A DNA stretch of 64,000 bases, taken from assembly GCA_040384465.1 (NCBI GenBank), contig JAZKJF010000002.1:219305-283304 (forward strand), written 5' to 3'. The position numbers were made by a program, and so were the translations under genes. The notes under the pieces are model-generated. The model was not told where the DNA came from and made no database searches. It worked only from the letters and a program-made list of their open reading frames with translations. Below, piece after piece: positions 34,375-43,350 of the stretch. Origin of the DNA: UBA5078 sp040384465. GTDB taxonomy: Bacteria; Pseudomonadota; Gammaproteobacteria; Pseudomonadales; Pseudohongiellaceae. Position 1 is the first letter of the stretch; each line of letters opens with the position of its first letter.

Positions 34375-35327
34375 TTTTGCTCCCTTCTACGTCTTCTGTT
34401 GTAAGGGCTGGCCATCTTGCCTTCAGCTTGAGTCTTGAAGCGTTTGTGCAGCCACAGGTACTGCTCGGGATGCTGGCGAATGGCTGCCTCGATGACGCCG
34501 TTGATGCGAATGGCATCGGCCGTGTCGTTGCCGCTCGGGTAATCCTGAAGGGGTGCGCTGAAGTCGAGATGATAGCCCGAGTTTTCGGCGTTGCGGTAAT
34601 GGCTGAAGAAGATCACGGCGGAATTGTTGAACGACGCAAAGCGGCTGGTCGCGGTAATGGTCGCCGCCGGCACGCCGAAGAATTCCACATACACCGAATG
34701 CCGGGGGCCGTAGTCCTGGTCCGGTGCGTACCAGACGGTGTGTCCCTGTTGCAGACTGCGCAGTGCGAGGCGCACATCACCGCGATCAATCACGGCACCA
34801 TAGAGTCGCTGTCGCGCGCGGAACATGAGCGTCTCGAACAGAGGATTCTTGTGAGGTCGATAGGTCACATCCATTTTGTGGAACAGGCTTAACAGGCTCC
34901 CCGCAAACTCCAGCGTCGTGAAGTGCGCACACACCAGCAGGATGCCCTTGCCTTCCAGAGTAGCAGCTTCCAGATTCTCCAGCCCGCTCACTGTCACGCG
35001 CTTGCGGAAGTCCTCCGGGCGACGGCACCAGGCCATCGCCACCTCCATGATGCCTATGCCGTTGGAAAGGAAAGTCTCTCGCACCAGCTTTGCCTGTGCT
35101 TGCGCATCGAGTTCCGGAAAGCACAGCGCGATGTTGGTCTTGCAGACGCGGCGGCGCTCACGCGCAAAGCGATAGCTGAGCCAGCCGAAGCCCTGGCCGA
35201 TACGCATCTGCACCGCGAAGGGCAACTGCGCGGCTAGCCAGATCACGCTGAAGCCCAGCCAGGTCGGCCAGTAGCGTGGGCCGAGGAAGTCACTCAGGTG
35301 CTCGGACTTGTTTGACTTTTTGGTCAC
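34371..35327 (-). CDS. lpxL: Lipid A biosynthesis acyltransferase (LpxL/HtrB type)
   Basis: The 318-residue enzyme has one N-terminal membrane helix (about 22-42). The acyltransferase H-x4-E motif is at HFTTLE, and WYAPDQDYGPRHSVYVEFFG and YLWLHKRFKTQAEGK are strong LpxL/LpxM signatures. It transfers a secondary acyl chain from acyl-ACP to Kdo2-lipid IVA at the inner face of the inner membrane. The C-terminal tail is very basic (RRRRREQK). ATGA-type overlaps couple it to the antiporter gene before and the GT-C candidate after. Which of the paralogues (LpxL, LpxM, LpxP) it corresponds to cannot be settled by eye. Confidence 0.9.
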   Translation of the reverse strand: MTKKSNKSEHLSDFLGPRYWPTWLGFSVIWLAAQLPFAVQMRIGQGFGWLSYRFARERRRVCKTNIALCFPELDAQAQAKLVRETFLSNGIGIMEVAMAWCRRPEDFRKRVTVSGLENLEAATLEGKGILLVCAHFTTLEFAGSLLSLFHKMDVTYRPHKNPLFETLMFRARQRLYGAVIDRGDVRLALRSLQQGHTVWYAPDQDYGPRHSVYVEFFGVPAATITATSRFASFNNSAVIFFSHYRNAENSGYHLDFSAPLQDYPSGNDTADAIRINGVIEAAIRQHPEQYLWLHKRFKTQAEGKMASPYNRRRRREQK

Positions 35328-36754
35328 AGCGCGCGCTCCTGAGTCGGCGTCGTTACCGTCACCGGTTCGTCTGCGAAGCCGCGCTTGCGCATCACCAGAT
35401 GCAGCAGCGGGGTGGTGGCAAAAGTGGTCACCAGCGCCATGATTACCAGCATGGTGAAGAGGCGGGGCGAGATGACCCCCATCTCCAGGCCGAGATTAAG
35501 GACGATCAGCTCCATCAGCCCGCGCGTATTCATGAGAATGCCGATGATGCTGGACTCGCGCAGGCTCAGGCCGACGAAGCGCCCAGCGATGAACGAGCCG
35601 CCAAACTTTCCTGCTGTAGCCACGGCAATGATCGCGAGGCAGGCGAGCCAGTCGGTCGCGCCGCTGAGCAGTCCGATCTCGGTGCGCATGCCGGTGTAGG
35701 CGAAGAAACTCGGCAACAGCAGGACGATGACAATGTCCTCCATGCGCGTGCGAATCTGCTGCGCCAGTCGACCGTCGTGCTGCATGACCGCGCCAAGCAG
35801 GAAGGCGCCGAACAGAGCATGAATGCCGATGAACTCGGTGGCCGCTCCCGCCAGCAACAGCGCCACGAAGACCAGTGCCAGCACGCCCTGCGAGAGCGGC
35901 TCGGGGTTGCGCTCCTCGCGTGCGGCGAGCTGGCGCAGCAGGGGTCGCGCTATCCAAAACATCGACGCCACGAAGGCGCCGGAGAATACGACCGTCCACG
36001 CCACGCCCGACACTTTGGCTGTCGCGACACCCGCGACGAAGGCCAGCAGCACCCACGCGGTGGCATCGCCGACGGCCGCGCTCGACAGCGCCAGGCCACC
36101 GAGACGCGTGCGCTGGGCCTGGAAGTCACTGAGGATGCGCGCCAGCACCGGGAAAGCCGTAACGGACATCGCCACGCCAATGAACAGCGAGAAGACGGTG
36201 AAATCGACGTCCTGAGAGGCATACAAAGGATAGAGCCCCAGCGCCAGCAGGGCGCCGAGCAGGAAAGGCGTGATGATGCTGGCGTGGGCGATGATGATAG
36301 TGGCCTGGCCGTGTTTACGCGCCGCTTTCATGTCGAGTTCGAGCCCCACCAGAAACATGAACAGCACCACGCCGACCTTGGCGATCATGCCGACAAAGGG
36401 CGCGGCGTCGGGAGGCAGCACGAAGGCCTGCAGCGAGGGCGACACCGACCCGAGCAGCGAAGGCCCGAGCGCCAGCCCGGCGAAGATCTCCCCGATCACC
36501 GGCGGTTGACGCAGGAAGCGTCGAAACAATACGCCCATCGCCCGGGCCGCCAGCGTGATCAGCGCGAGCGCCAGCAGCACATGGGCCAGCGGGTCGGTGA
36601 TGATCCATTCGGAGCGGGTGACGGTGTTGGCAGCGGGTGCACTTGCCACGAGATCCGCGCCAGCCGCGCGAATGAGCAGATAACCGCCAATGGCGGCCGT
36701 CAGCATGGCGATGTAGGCGACGAGGACGCCAAAGCGTTGGGGTGGAACAGGCAT
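35324..36754 (-). CDS. CPA2-family cation:proton antiporter (Kef/NhaS type)
   Basis: The 476-residue protein has about 12-13 membrane helices. RQPPVIGEIFAGLALGPSLL, VGVVLFMFLVGLELDM and LALSSAAVGDATAWVLLA (the unwound-helix Asp) mark the Na+/H+ exchanger domain. SVTAFPVLARIL is a further CPA2 block. There is no RCK/TrkA-N domain, unlike KefB/KefC, so it is a short monovalent cation antiporter. It is the first gene of the minus-strand trio (antiporter, lpxL, GT-C candidate). The upstream divergent interval to the SDR gene is about 160 bases. Confidence 0.9.
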   Translation of the reverse strand: MPVPPQRFGVLVAYIAMLTAAIGGYLLIRAAGADLVASAPAANTVTRSEWIITDPLAHVLLALALITLAARAMGVLFRRFLRQPPVIGEIFAGLALGPSLLGSVSPSLQAFVLPPDAAPFVGMIAKVGVVLFMFLVGLELDMKAARKHGQATIIIAHASIITPFLLGALLALGLYPLYASQDVDFTVFSLFIGVAMSVTAFPVLARILSDFQAQRTRLGGLALSSAAVGDATAWVLLAFVAGVATAKVSGVAWTVVFSGAFVASMFWIARPLLRQLAAREERNPEPLSQGVLALVFVALLLAGAATEFIGIHALFGAFLLGAVMQHDGRLAQQIRTRMEDIVIVLLLPSFFAYTGMRTEIGLLSGATDWLACLAIIAVATAGKFGGSFIAGRFVGLSLRESSIIGILMNTRGLMELIVLNLGLEMGVISPRLFTMLVIMALVTTFATTPLLHLVMRKRGFADEPVTVTTPTQERAL

Positions 36755-36917
36755 AAACCGCAGACTCCTTCAGGTTGCCGCATTGTAATGTCATGTCGGG
36801 AAGAATTTCAGGCTATTTCTGCGCGGAGCCATTTCGAATTACTTGTCCGAAAGTGGCCAGACATCCTTCTCAGGCCTTGTCATTGTCTCCGCCTTCGCAA
36901 TCTTCGAGGGCAACACC

Positions 36918-37682
36918 ATGGGAATTCTGCAAGGCAAAGTCGTAATCATCACCGGGGCCAGCAGTGGCATTGGCAGGGCGGCCGCCAGGCTCTTCGCGGC
37001 AGAGGGCGCGAGTGTCGTGCTCGGTGCGCGTCGCGTAGCAGAGCTGGCGGTAATCGTAGAGGAAATCATTGCAGCGGGAGGCCGCGCAGTAGCGGTGTCA
37101 GGTGATGTCGCGCAGGAAGACGTTGCGCGCGCTTTGGTGGACACCGCCGTGCAGCGCTTCGGCGGACTGGACGCCGCTTTCAATAACGCCGGGACGTTGG
37201 GCGACATGGGTGACATTGAACAGATGACCCTGGCCCAGTGGAACGCGGCGCTCAGCACCAATCTGACCAGTGCATTTCTGGCAGCCAAGCATCAGTTGCC
37301 AGCCCTGGTGGCGCGGGGAGGTGGATCGCTGGCTTTCACGTCCACCTTTGTCGGCCACACCGCCGGGCTCGCTGGAATGGCGGCCTATGCGGCGAGCAAA
37401 GCCGGACTAGTCGGGCTCACGCAAGTGTTGGCCGCCGAGTATGGAGCCCGCAACATCCGTGTGAATGCGCTGATGTCCGGAGGGGTCGACACGCCGATGG
37501 GCCGCTCCGTGACGAACACGCCCGAGGCGCTTGCGTATGTCGAGAGCCTGCACGCGCTACAGCGGATCGCCGCACCGGAAGAGATCGCGCAGGCGGCGCT
37601 GTTTCTGGCGTCCAGTCAGTCTTCGTTTGTCACAGGCAGCGCGATGCTGGTGGATGGGGGCGTGTCGATATTTCGGAAGTGA
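36918..37682 (+). CDS. Short-chain dehydrogenase/reductase (SDR)
   Basis: This 254-residue classical SDR has the cofactor motif TGASSGIG near residue 13, NNAG (FNNAGTLGD), the active-site Tyr and Lys in YAASKAG, and the C-terminal GSAMLVDGG. The catalytic Ser position is in SLAFTSTFVG. ARRVAEL after the first fold favours NADPH. ATG 36918 (MGILQGKVVIITG) fits the family start; a longer frame from 36843 is unlikely. Substrate unknown. It stands alone between the antiporter (divergent) and the proline-rich gene (convergent). Confidence 0.93.
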   Translation: MGILQGKVVIITGASSGIGRAAARLFAAEGASVVLGARRVAELAVIVEEIIAAGGRAVAVSGDVAQEDVARALVDTAVQRFGGLDAAFNNAGTLGDMGDIEQMTLAQWNAALSTNLTSAFLAAKHQLPALVARGGGSLAFTSTFVGHTAGLAGMAAYAASKAGLVGLTQVLAAEYGARNIRVNALMSGGVDTPMGRSVTNTPEALAYVESLHALQRIAAPEEIAQAALFLASSQSSFVTGSAMLVDGGVSIFRK

Positions 37683-37705
37683 GCGCTGGGGCAATGCGGT
37701 GAGAC

Positions 37706-38632
37706 TCAGCGGGGATTCAGCGCGCGCTGCCTCTGCTCATAGGTCGGGTCAGCGCGATCCACCTCGTCACGGATTCTTTCCAGCCGTGTGTTGCCGGTGC
37801 CGGAGTAGTCCTCGGCGGCGGCCCTTAATGTGCTGAGCAGCGTTGCCGCCGCGATTGGGTCCATCCCGGCGGCCAGGACGCCGTCCTCTATGACATTGGC
37901 ATCCGCAGCCAGTATGCCGATAGTGAGCTGGGTTCGGCTGATCTCCCGCTGCGGGTTGAAGTAGGAGTAGGTGCTGTTGTGGTCGAGTGCGTCGAAGTTC
38001 AGCGCGTCCGTCTCTTCGCACTCGATCAGTGAGCGCTCATCTTGCAGAGGCGTGCATTCCGGCAACGCGAGACTGGCCTGCTCGCGTGCGCTGATGTCTT
38101 CAATGATACGGCGCATGTCCAGCGTGGTCGGCAGCCGTAGTTGCGTGCGATTGGCATCTTCAACCTCCTGTGTCGTGCGGGGTGGTGGCGTGGCAGGGAA
38201 GCGCAGCGCCGGGCTGGAGGTTGCCGGTTGTGCAGACAAGGCTGGTTCCTGCGTCTGGGGTGGACGGTCGTTGATCTGCTGTGTTGGCTGGGGTTGCGGG
38301 GCAGGAGTTGCCGGAGTCACGGTCTCTGCAGGTGCCTGCGTCGGGGCCGGAGGAATGATTCTGAGCCTGATCGATGTGGCGCTGTTGCGAGGGAGCGGAG
38401 GTTCCGACTGGAGGCCGAACCCCAACACCAAGGTCAGCGCCAGCGCGTGCATGGCAACGCTCATTACCACGGGAATCAGAGGTGGCGAGACTGGGTTCTT
38501 GCGGTCATGTGGTTGCTCCTCGTCAGCCCACAAGAGATCGCCCGCCTGCGGCAGCGCAAAGCATGGCTCCCGGCGCATGCTGGCGGCAGTGTCCAAAAAA
38601 GATTCGAGGATCGTCGCGTCCGCGTTGCGCAT
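37706..38632 (-). CDS. TonB-like proline-rich membrane protein, unknown function
   Basis: The 308-residue product has a cytoplasmic N-terminus of about 50 residues, one membrane helix (about 54-75, VVMSVAMHALALTLVLGFGL), a Pro/Gln/Thr-rich periplasmic stalk (about 95-165) and a small C-terminal domain with two cysteine-bearing stretches (LALPECTPLQDERSLIECEE). The layout is like TonB/TolA, but the C-terminal domain shows no TonB box-binding fold that I recognise. EISRTQLTIGILAADANVIE is probably its structured core. It might span the periplasm and partner an ExbB/TolQ unit, but none is adjacent. Start could be the ATG at 38632 or one downstream. Confidence 0.55.
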   Translation of the reverse strand: MRNADATILESFLDTAASMRREPCFALPQAGDLLWADEEQPHDRKNPVSPPLIPVVMSVAMHALALTLVLGFGLQSEPPLPRNSATSIRLRIIPPAPTQAPAETVTPATPAPQPQPTQQINDRPPQTQEPALSAQPATSSPALRFPATPPPRTTQEVEDANRTQLRLPTTLDMRRIIEDISAREQASLALPECTPLQDERSLIECEETDALNFDALDHNSTYSYFNPQREISRTQLTIGILAADANVIEDGVLAAGMDPIAAATLLSTLRAAAEDYSGTGNTRLERIRDEVDRADPTYEQRQRALNPR

Positions 38633-38737
38633 GGAGGGCTGTCGGCTCTATCAGGCTGATGTGCCGTGTTTGACAGTCCGGAGGTCGGGCGGGTTCCCAT
38701 TGATGGGGTGAGTGCGTGGCTGGAAGAACTGGGGTGG

Positions 38738-38899
38738 TCAGTACTCGGGCCAATCAGAAAATTCGATTAACAAACTTTCGTCCGCTAGGACTCTTTCGAA
38801 TTCGGGATCGAGCTTGGCGCATTCTTGCTCCAGTAAAACGCTTTTGCAGGAATGCAGGTATTCATTGGAGGGCGCTTGGTTTGTCTCGTTGTTTTTCAT
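38738..38899 (-). CDS. Possible small antitoxin-like protein
   Basis: A 53-residue frame starts MKNNETNQAPSNEYLHSCKS and ends LIEFSDWPEY. The LDPEFERVLADESL segment and a terminal W-PEY are reminiscent of small antitoxin or antitoxin-like proteins, where LDP-FE-ALA-E and EWPEY tails occur. There is no clear ribosome site and no partner toxin gene next to it, so this is tentative; an ATG at 38932 would extend it by 11 residues. The region is AT-richer than its neighbours. Confidence 0.35.
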   Translation of the reverse strand: MKNNETNQAPSNEYLHSCKSVLLEQECAKLDPEFERVLADESLLIEFSDWPEY

Positions 38900-39073
38900 G
38901 TGTGACCAGGAAAGCGATGGTTGCATCTTCATATTGTTCAGTGGCCACATGAGTCTAGGTGATGTGCGCTGAGAAATCCAAGCCTGAGAATAGGTGATTC
39001 GTCTTGGCAACCGTAATCTGTGCATCAAGTGCCTCCCCCCAAACTCCCGCCGAATCACATCCCCAACCGCCTG

Positions 39074-39082
39074 TGCTATGAT
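39074..39082 (+). promoter_or_regulatory. Extended -10 promoter before hldE
   Basis: TGCTATGAT at 39074-39082 is an extended -10 hexamer (TG-N-TATGAT), 36 bases ahead of the hldE ATG. No good -35 is seen, which extended -10 promoters do not need. Confidence 0.4.
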
Positions 39083-39118
39083 CGCCGCCTCATTTTTCGG
39101 ACTTCTCAGGACTGTGTG

Positions 39119-40540
39119 ATGAAACTGGATATGCCCCCTTTTCAGCAGGCGCGAGTGCTCGTGGTTGGCGATGTGATGCTGGATCGGTACTGGCATGGCA
39201 AGGCCACGCGCATCTCCCCGGAGGCTCCGGTGCCGGTGGTGCGGGTCAACAATCGCGAAGACCGTCCAGGCGGCGCTGGCAACGTAGCGCTGAACATCGC
39301 GGCACTCGGTGCGGCGGCGTCGCTGGTGGGGATTGTCGGGGCGGACGAGGCGGGCGACGAGTTGCGCTCACGTCTGCAGGCGGCTGGCGTGCTGTGTGAC
39401 TTCGCCGTGTCCACCGAGGCGCCGACCATCACCAAGCTGCGGGTGATTGCCCAGCACCAACAGCTCATTCGTCTGGACTTCGAACAGGATTTTGGTGCCG
39501 AAGCGGTGGCCTCTCTGGAAGCTCGCACCGAGGCGTTGCTGGGCAATGCGCAGGTGCTGGTGCTCTCGGACTACAACAAAGGCGCGCTGCAAAATACCCG
39601 TGAGCTGATCGCCGCCGCACGCGCACGCGGTATTCCTGTGGTGGCCGACCCCAAGGGCTCGGATTTCAGCAAGTATCAGGGCGCCACCGTGATCACGCCC
39701 AATCTCAGCGAGTTCGAAACCATTGTCGGCAAATGCCGCAGCGAGGAAGAGCTCTCGGCGCGTGGTCTGAAGCTGATGGCCGAGCTGGACTTGCAGGCAC
39801 TGCTCATCACCCGCGGCGAGCACGGCATGACGCTGCTGCGCCCCGGCCATCCCGAACTGCACATGCCCACGCGAGCGCAGGAAGTATTCGATGTCACTGG
39901 CGCTGGCGACACCGTGGTGGCCGTACTGGCGGCTGCGCTGGCGGCCGGTCATTCGCTGGATGAGGGCACCGCGCTGGCCAATCTCGCTGCCGGGCTGGCG
40001 GTGGGCAAACTCGGCACCGCCGCGATCAGTGGTCCCGAACTGCGCCGTGCGATTCAGCGCGAGGAAGGTTCCGGACGCGGCGTGATGACGGCCGAGCAGC
40101 TGCTGCTGGCGGTCGAGGACGCCCGTGCTCACGGCGAGAAGGTGGTGTTCACCAATGGCTGCTTCGACATCATTCACGCGGGCCACGTCGGCTATCTGGC
40201 CGAGGCGCGCAAGCTGGGCCAGCGCCTGATTGTGGCGATCAACGACGATGCTTCGGTCAAGCGCCTGAAGGGTCCTGGCCGCCCCATCAATCCCGTCGAG
40301 CGGCGCATGGCGGTGCTGGCCGGATTGGAAGCGGTGGACTGGGTGGTGTCGTTTGCCGATGACACCCCGGAAGCGTTGCTGCGTCTGCTCAAGCCGGAGG
40401 TGGTAGTGAAGGGGGGCGACTACAGCATCGATCAGGTGGTCGGTGGCGAATACGTGCTCGGTTACGGCGGCGAGGTGCATGTGCTGGCGTTTCTGGACAA
40501 TTGCTCGACTTCGGCTATCGTTGAGAAGCTCAAGGGATAA
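39119..40540 (+). CDS. hldE: Bifunctional heptose-7-phosphate kinase / heptose-1-phosphate adenylyltransferase
   Basis: The 473-residue fusion makes ADP-heptose precursors for WaaC and WaaF. The N-terminal ribokinase-like half begins VLVVGDVMLDRYWHGKATRI, followed by SPEAPVPVV. It has the phosphate-binding NREDRPGGAGNVALNIAALG and the catalytic-base motif DVTGAGDTVVAVLAAAL. The C-terminal nucleotidyltransferase half has VFTNGCFDIIHAGHVGYLAE with HAGH at about residue 352. Length agrees with E. coli HldE (477). ATG 39119 gives the conserved N-terminus; an ATG at 39020 is far upstream and lacks support. sppA follows 40 bases later. Confidence 0.97.
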   Translation: MKLDMPPFQQARVLVVGDVMLDRYWHGKATRISPEAPVPVVRVNNREDRPGGAGNVALNIAALGAAASLVGIVGADEAGDELRSRLQAAGVLCDFAVSTEAPTITKLRVIAQHQQLIRLDFEQDFGAEAVASLEARTEALLGNAQVLVLSDYNKGALQNTRELIAAARARGIPVVADPKGSDFSKYQGATVITPNLSEFETIVGKCRSEEELSARGLKLMAELDLQALLITRGEHGMTLLRPGHPELHMPTRAQEVFDVTGAGDTVVAVLAAALAAGHSLDEGTALANLAAGLAVGKLGTAAISGPELRRAIQREEGSGRGVMTAEQLLLAVEDARAHGEKVVFTNGCFDIIHAGHVGYLAEARKLGQRLIVAINDDASVKRLKGPGRPINPVERRMAVLAGLEAVDWVVSFADDTPEALLRLLKPEVVVKGGDYSIDQVVGGEYVLGYGGEVHVLAFLDNCSTSAIVEKLKG

Positions 40541-40579
40541 AAATCCGTCAGCGCTCGTGATCAAGGAACCGACTCACTT

Positions 40580-42457
40580 ATGTCTCAGCCCTCACCCATC
40601 AAGCCATCCCCAATCGGCCGCTTCTTCCGCCTGTTGGGCCGCACCATCGATGTCCTCCGCACCTTCATTGGCCGCCTGCTGTTTGTCCTTGTGCTGGTCG
40701 TGGTACTGCTGCTGATTTTCGGCGGCCCGACGCCGCTGCAGGTACCGGAGGGCGGATTGGTCGTCATTAATCCCCGTGGACCGGTGGTCGAGCAGCCGGG
40801 CGAACTCGACCCCGCGACATTGCTGCTGGGGTCTGGTGAGCTGGCGACCACGCCGCTGCGAGACATTACCGAGGCACTCAAGCGGGCCGCTGAGGATGAA
40901 CGCATCGCCGGAGTTGTCCTCAATCTAGGCGAGATGACCAGTATCAGTGCGGCGAATCTGGAGACGGTCGGCGCAGCGCTAAAGGAATTCAAGGCGAGCG
41001 GCAAATCGCTGACCGCCCATGGCGATTACTATGATCAAGCCCAATATCTGCTGGCCTCCTACGCAGACACCGTGTTCCTGCACCCGATGGGGCAGGTGCT
41101 GCTGCCGGGTTATGGCGGCAGCCAGCTGTTCTACAACGAGCTGCTCGACAAGCTGGGCGTCAACGTCCACATCTTCCGCGTCGGCACCTACAAGGCGGCG
41201 GTGGAGCCCTTCGAGCGCAACAACATGTCCGAGGAGTCGCGTGCCAACAGCCAGCAACTCGTGGACGAACTGTGGCAGCGCTACCTGACGCAGGTTGCCG
41301 AAAATCGCGGGCTAAGTGAGCAGTTGCTGCGCAGCTATACCAACGACTTCGCGGATCATCTGCTGGCGTCCGATGGCGATACCGCAGCGACGGCGCTGGA
41401 GCACGGGCTGGTGGACGAGCTGATCAGCCGTCCCCAGTTGCGGAACCGTCTGCGTGAACTGGCCGGTGGCGCTGAGGGTGATGCGGCGGCCGGAACTATT
41501 GAGTTTCAGCAATATCTCAGCGTGACCCATATGCCCTCTCTGGCGACCGAAGCAGAGAACGAGATCGGCGTGATTGTCGCCGAAGGCACTATCGACGTGG
41601 GCGACCAACCGCGCGGGGTGATCGGCGCCGACTCTCTCTCGGCGTTGATTCGGGAGGCGCGTCGTGATGACAGCGTGAAAGCGGTCGTGTTGCGCATCGA
41701 CTCTCCGGGCGGTTCGGCGCTGGCGTCGGAGTTGATTCGTCAGGAGCTGGATCTGCTGCAGTCGACCGGCAAGCCCTTGGTGGTCTCAATGGGCGGCACG
41801 GCGGCGTCTGGTGGTTATTGGATCTCCGCGATGGCGGACGAGATATGGGCCTCGCCGGTCACCGTCACCGGCTCCATAGGCATCTTCGGCATGATTCCTA
41901 CGTTCGAGGGCAGCCTGGCGTCGATTGGCGTTTATGCCGACGGCGTGAGCACTACACCGTTGACGCGGGCAGATCCCTTCACGGGCGTGAGCGGCCCTTT
42001 GGCGACAGTGTTTCAGGCCACGGTCGAGGATGGCTACCGACGCTTCCTGCGGCTGGTTGCCGAGGGGCGCGGCATGACGGAAGAGCAGGTCGACGCGGTG
42101 GGTCAGGGGCAAGTTTGGAGCGGGGCGCAGGCGCAGCAGTACGGCCTGGTCGATCAGCTCGGTGACCTGGACGATGCCGTGGCCGCTGCCGCGCGTCTTG
42201 CGGAAGTGACCGATTATCAGATGCGCTACATCGAGACGCCGATGTCACCCGGCGAGGTGTTGTTGCAGGGGATGGCGCAGAACATCGGCTCGGCGTGGTT
42301 GCAGGGATGGCTCTTCGGTGATGCTGTCAGCGATGTCACTATTCCGGCCAACCTCCTCGGCGGCTGGCAGCGCATGTTCTCCGATCTCGCGGCGTTGCGC
42401 CTCAACGACCCGTTGAACCTCTACACACTCTGCGAATTCTGCGCGGTACTGCACTAA
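40580..42457 (+). CDS. sppA: Signal peptide peptidase SppA, 67K type
   Basis: The 625-residue inner-membrane serine protease degrades cleaved signal peptides. An N-terminal membrane helix is at about 30-52. Two tandem S49 domains follow: the first carries the catalytic Lys in VGTYKAAVEPFERNNMSEES (about residue 205), and the second the catalytic Ser in GGTAASGGYWISAMADEIWA (about residue 410), matching the Lys/Ser dyad shared between halves in E. coli SppA. SVKAVVLRIDSPGGSALASE is another S49 block. Length fits the long form. A REP doublet follows its stop at a convergent junction. Confidence 0.96.
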   Translation: MSQPSPIKPSPIGRFFRLLGRTIDVLRTFIGRLLFVLVLVVVLLLIFGGPTPLQVPEGGLVVINPRGPVVEQPGELDPATLLLGSGELATTPLRDITEALKRAAEDERIAGVVLNLGEMTSISAANLETVGAALKEFKASGKSLTAHGDYYDQAQYLLASYADTVFLHPMGQVLLPGYGGSQLFYNELLDKLGVNVHIFRVGTYKAAVEPFERNNMSEESRANSQQLVDELWQRYLTQVAENRGLSEQLLRSYTNDFADHLLASDGDTAATALEHGLVDELISRPQLRNRLRELAGGAEGDAAAGTIEFQQYLSVTHMPSLATEAENEIGVIVAEGTIDVGDQPRGVIGADSLSALIREARRDDSVKAVVLRIDSPGGSALASELIRQELDLLQSTGKPLVVSMGGTAASGGYWISAMADEIWASPVTVTGSIGIFGMIPTFEGSLASIGVYADGVSTTPLTRADPFTGVSGPLATVFQATVEDGYRRFLRLVAEGRGMTEEQVDAVGQGQVWSGAQAQQYGLVDQLGDLDDAVAAAARLAEVTDYQMRYIETPMSPGEVLLQGMAQNIGSAWLQGWLFGDAVSDVTIPANLLGGWQRMFSDLAALRLNDPLNLYTLCEFCAVLH

Positions 42458-42468
42458 CCTGCATCGCC

Positions 42469-42540
42469 CCTGTAGGAGCTGGCCTGCCAGCGATTGGATT
42501 TCGCGCTCATTCAAATCGCTGGCAGGCCAGCTCCTACAGG
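42469..42540. repeat. REP doublet, subtype C
   Basis: Two inverted units (42469-42495 and 42514-42540) with GTAGGAGC head, stem CTGGCCTGCCAG and GCGATT tail are separated by an 18-base spacer. They sit between convergent sppA and the aldo/keto reductase gene, and the second unit supplies the latter's TAG stop codon. Confidence 0.93.
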
Positions 42541-43346
42541 GCTTCGCAGGAAGCCGCCGCCTCAACATTCTGCCGCAGATGCACCGGGTTGATGGTGCCG
42601 ACGATGATGGCGCTGACGCCTGGCTTGCCGAAGATGAATTCCATGTTTGCCTTGACCGGGTCGGCGCCGCTGCTCAGCGCATGTCCGCTGTTGAGCGCCT
42701 TCTTGATCAGCACTCCTTTGTGCAGGCTGTGCGCGAGATCGATCACCTCACCATCCTCGGTCGCGCCGGGGTGGTAGGTCACCATCACCACATCACTGGT
42801 CTCAACGGCTAACCGTCCACCAGCCACGGTCTTGGTGGACATGCCGAAGGCACGGATCAGTCCTTCTTCCCTGCAGCGCGTCAGCGCTTCGAAGCAGTCC
42901 GTCCGCAGGATGATTTCCTCGTCGTGCCCATCCGAGTGCACCAGCACCAAGTCGAGATAGTCGGTACGCAGACGCTGCAGGCTCCGCTCGATGCTGCGGC
43001 GCACGTGGGTAGCGCTGAAGTCGAAGAAGGATTTGCCCTCCACGAATTCCTCGCCGACCTTGGAGCAGATCACCCAGTCCTGGCGGTTCGTCAGCAGCTG
43101 GCCGAGGCGCTCTTCGCTGCTGCCGTAAGCGGGAGCGGTGTCTATGAGATTGATGCCAAGCTCGCGGGACAGGCTCAGCAATTCACGCACCTGCTGGTCG
43201 TCGGGCAGGGCAAAGCCAGCAGGGTATTTCACGCCTTCGTTGCGGCCGATCTTGACCGTGCCGAGGCCGAGGCAGGAGACTTTCATCCCGGTGCTGCCAA
43301 GCGGCCGCAGAGCTAGAAGGTTGGGGTTGCGTGGGTCGACGGTCAT
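42534..43346 (-). CDS. Aldo/keto reductase
   Basis: This 270-residue TIM-barrel oxidoreductase has VSCLGLGTVKIGRNEGVKYP at the first strand, the catalytic Asp/Tyr region INLIDTAPAYGSSEERLGQL, Lys in VICSKVGEE, and the conserved His in LVLVHSDG. SAIIVGTINPVHLRQNVEAA is the NADPH-binding C-terminal block. The start (MTVDPRNPNL, ATG 43346) is preferred over an upstream ATG. The last codons and TAG stop (42534-42536) lie in the REP doublet, so the natural C-terminus may have been altered slightly by REP insertion. It lies 4 bases after the FAD oxidoreductase gene, so the two redox genes are co-transcribed. Confidence 0.92.
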   Translation of the reverse strand: MTVDPRNPNLLALRPLGSTGMKVSCLGLGTVKIGRNEGVKYPAGFALPDDQQVRELLSLSRELGINLIDTAPAYGSSEERLGQLLTNRQDWVICSKVGEEFVEGKSFFDFSATHVRRSIERSLQRLRTDYLDLVLVHSDGHDEEIILRTDCFEALTRCREEGLIRAFGMSTKTVAGGRLAVETSDVVMVTYHPGATEDGEVIDLAHSLHKGVLIKKALNSGHALSSGADPVKANMEFIFGKPGVSAIIVGTINPVHLRQNVEAAASCEAL

Positions 43347-43350
43347 GCCC

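Noticed and set aside
35276..37105. 609-codon plus-strand frame opposite the antiporter
   Set aside because: Highly charged, low-complexity translation typical of an antisense frame; the minus strand encodes CPA2 motifs.
39020..39118. Upstream extension of hldE to the ATG at 39020
   Set aside because: It would cover the extended -10 promoter; homologous proteins start near the ATG at 39119.
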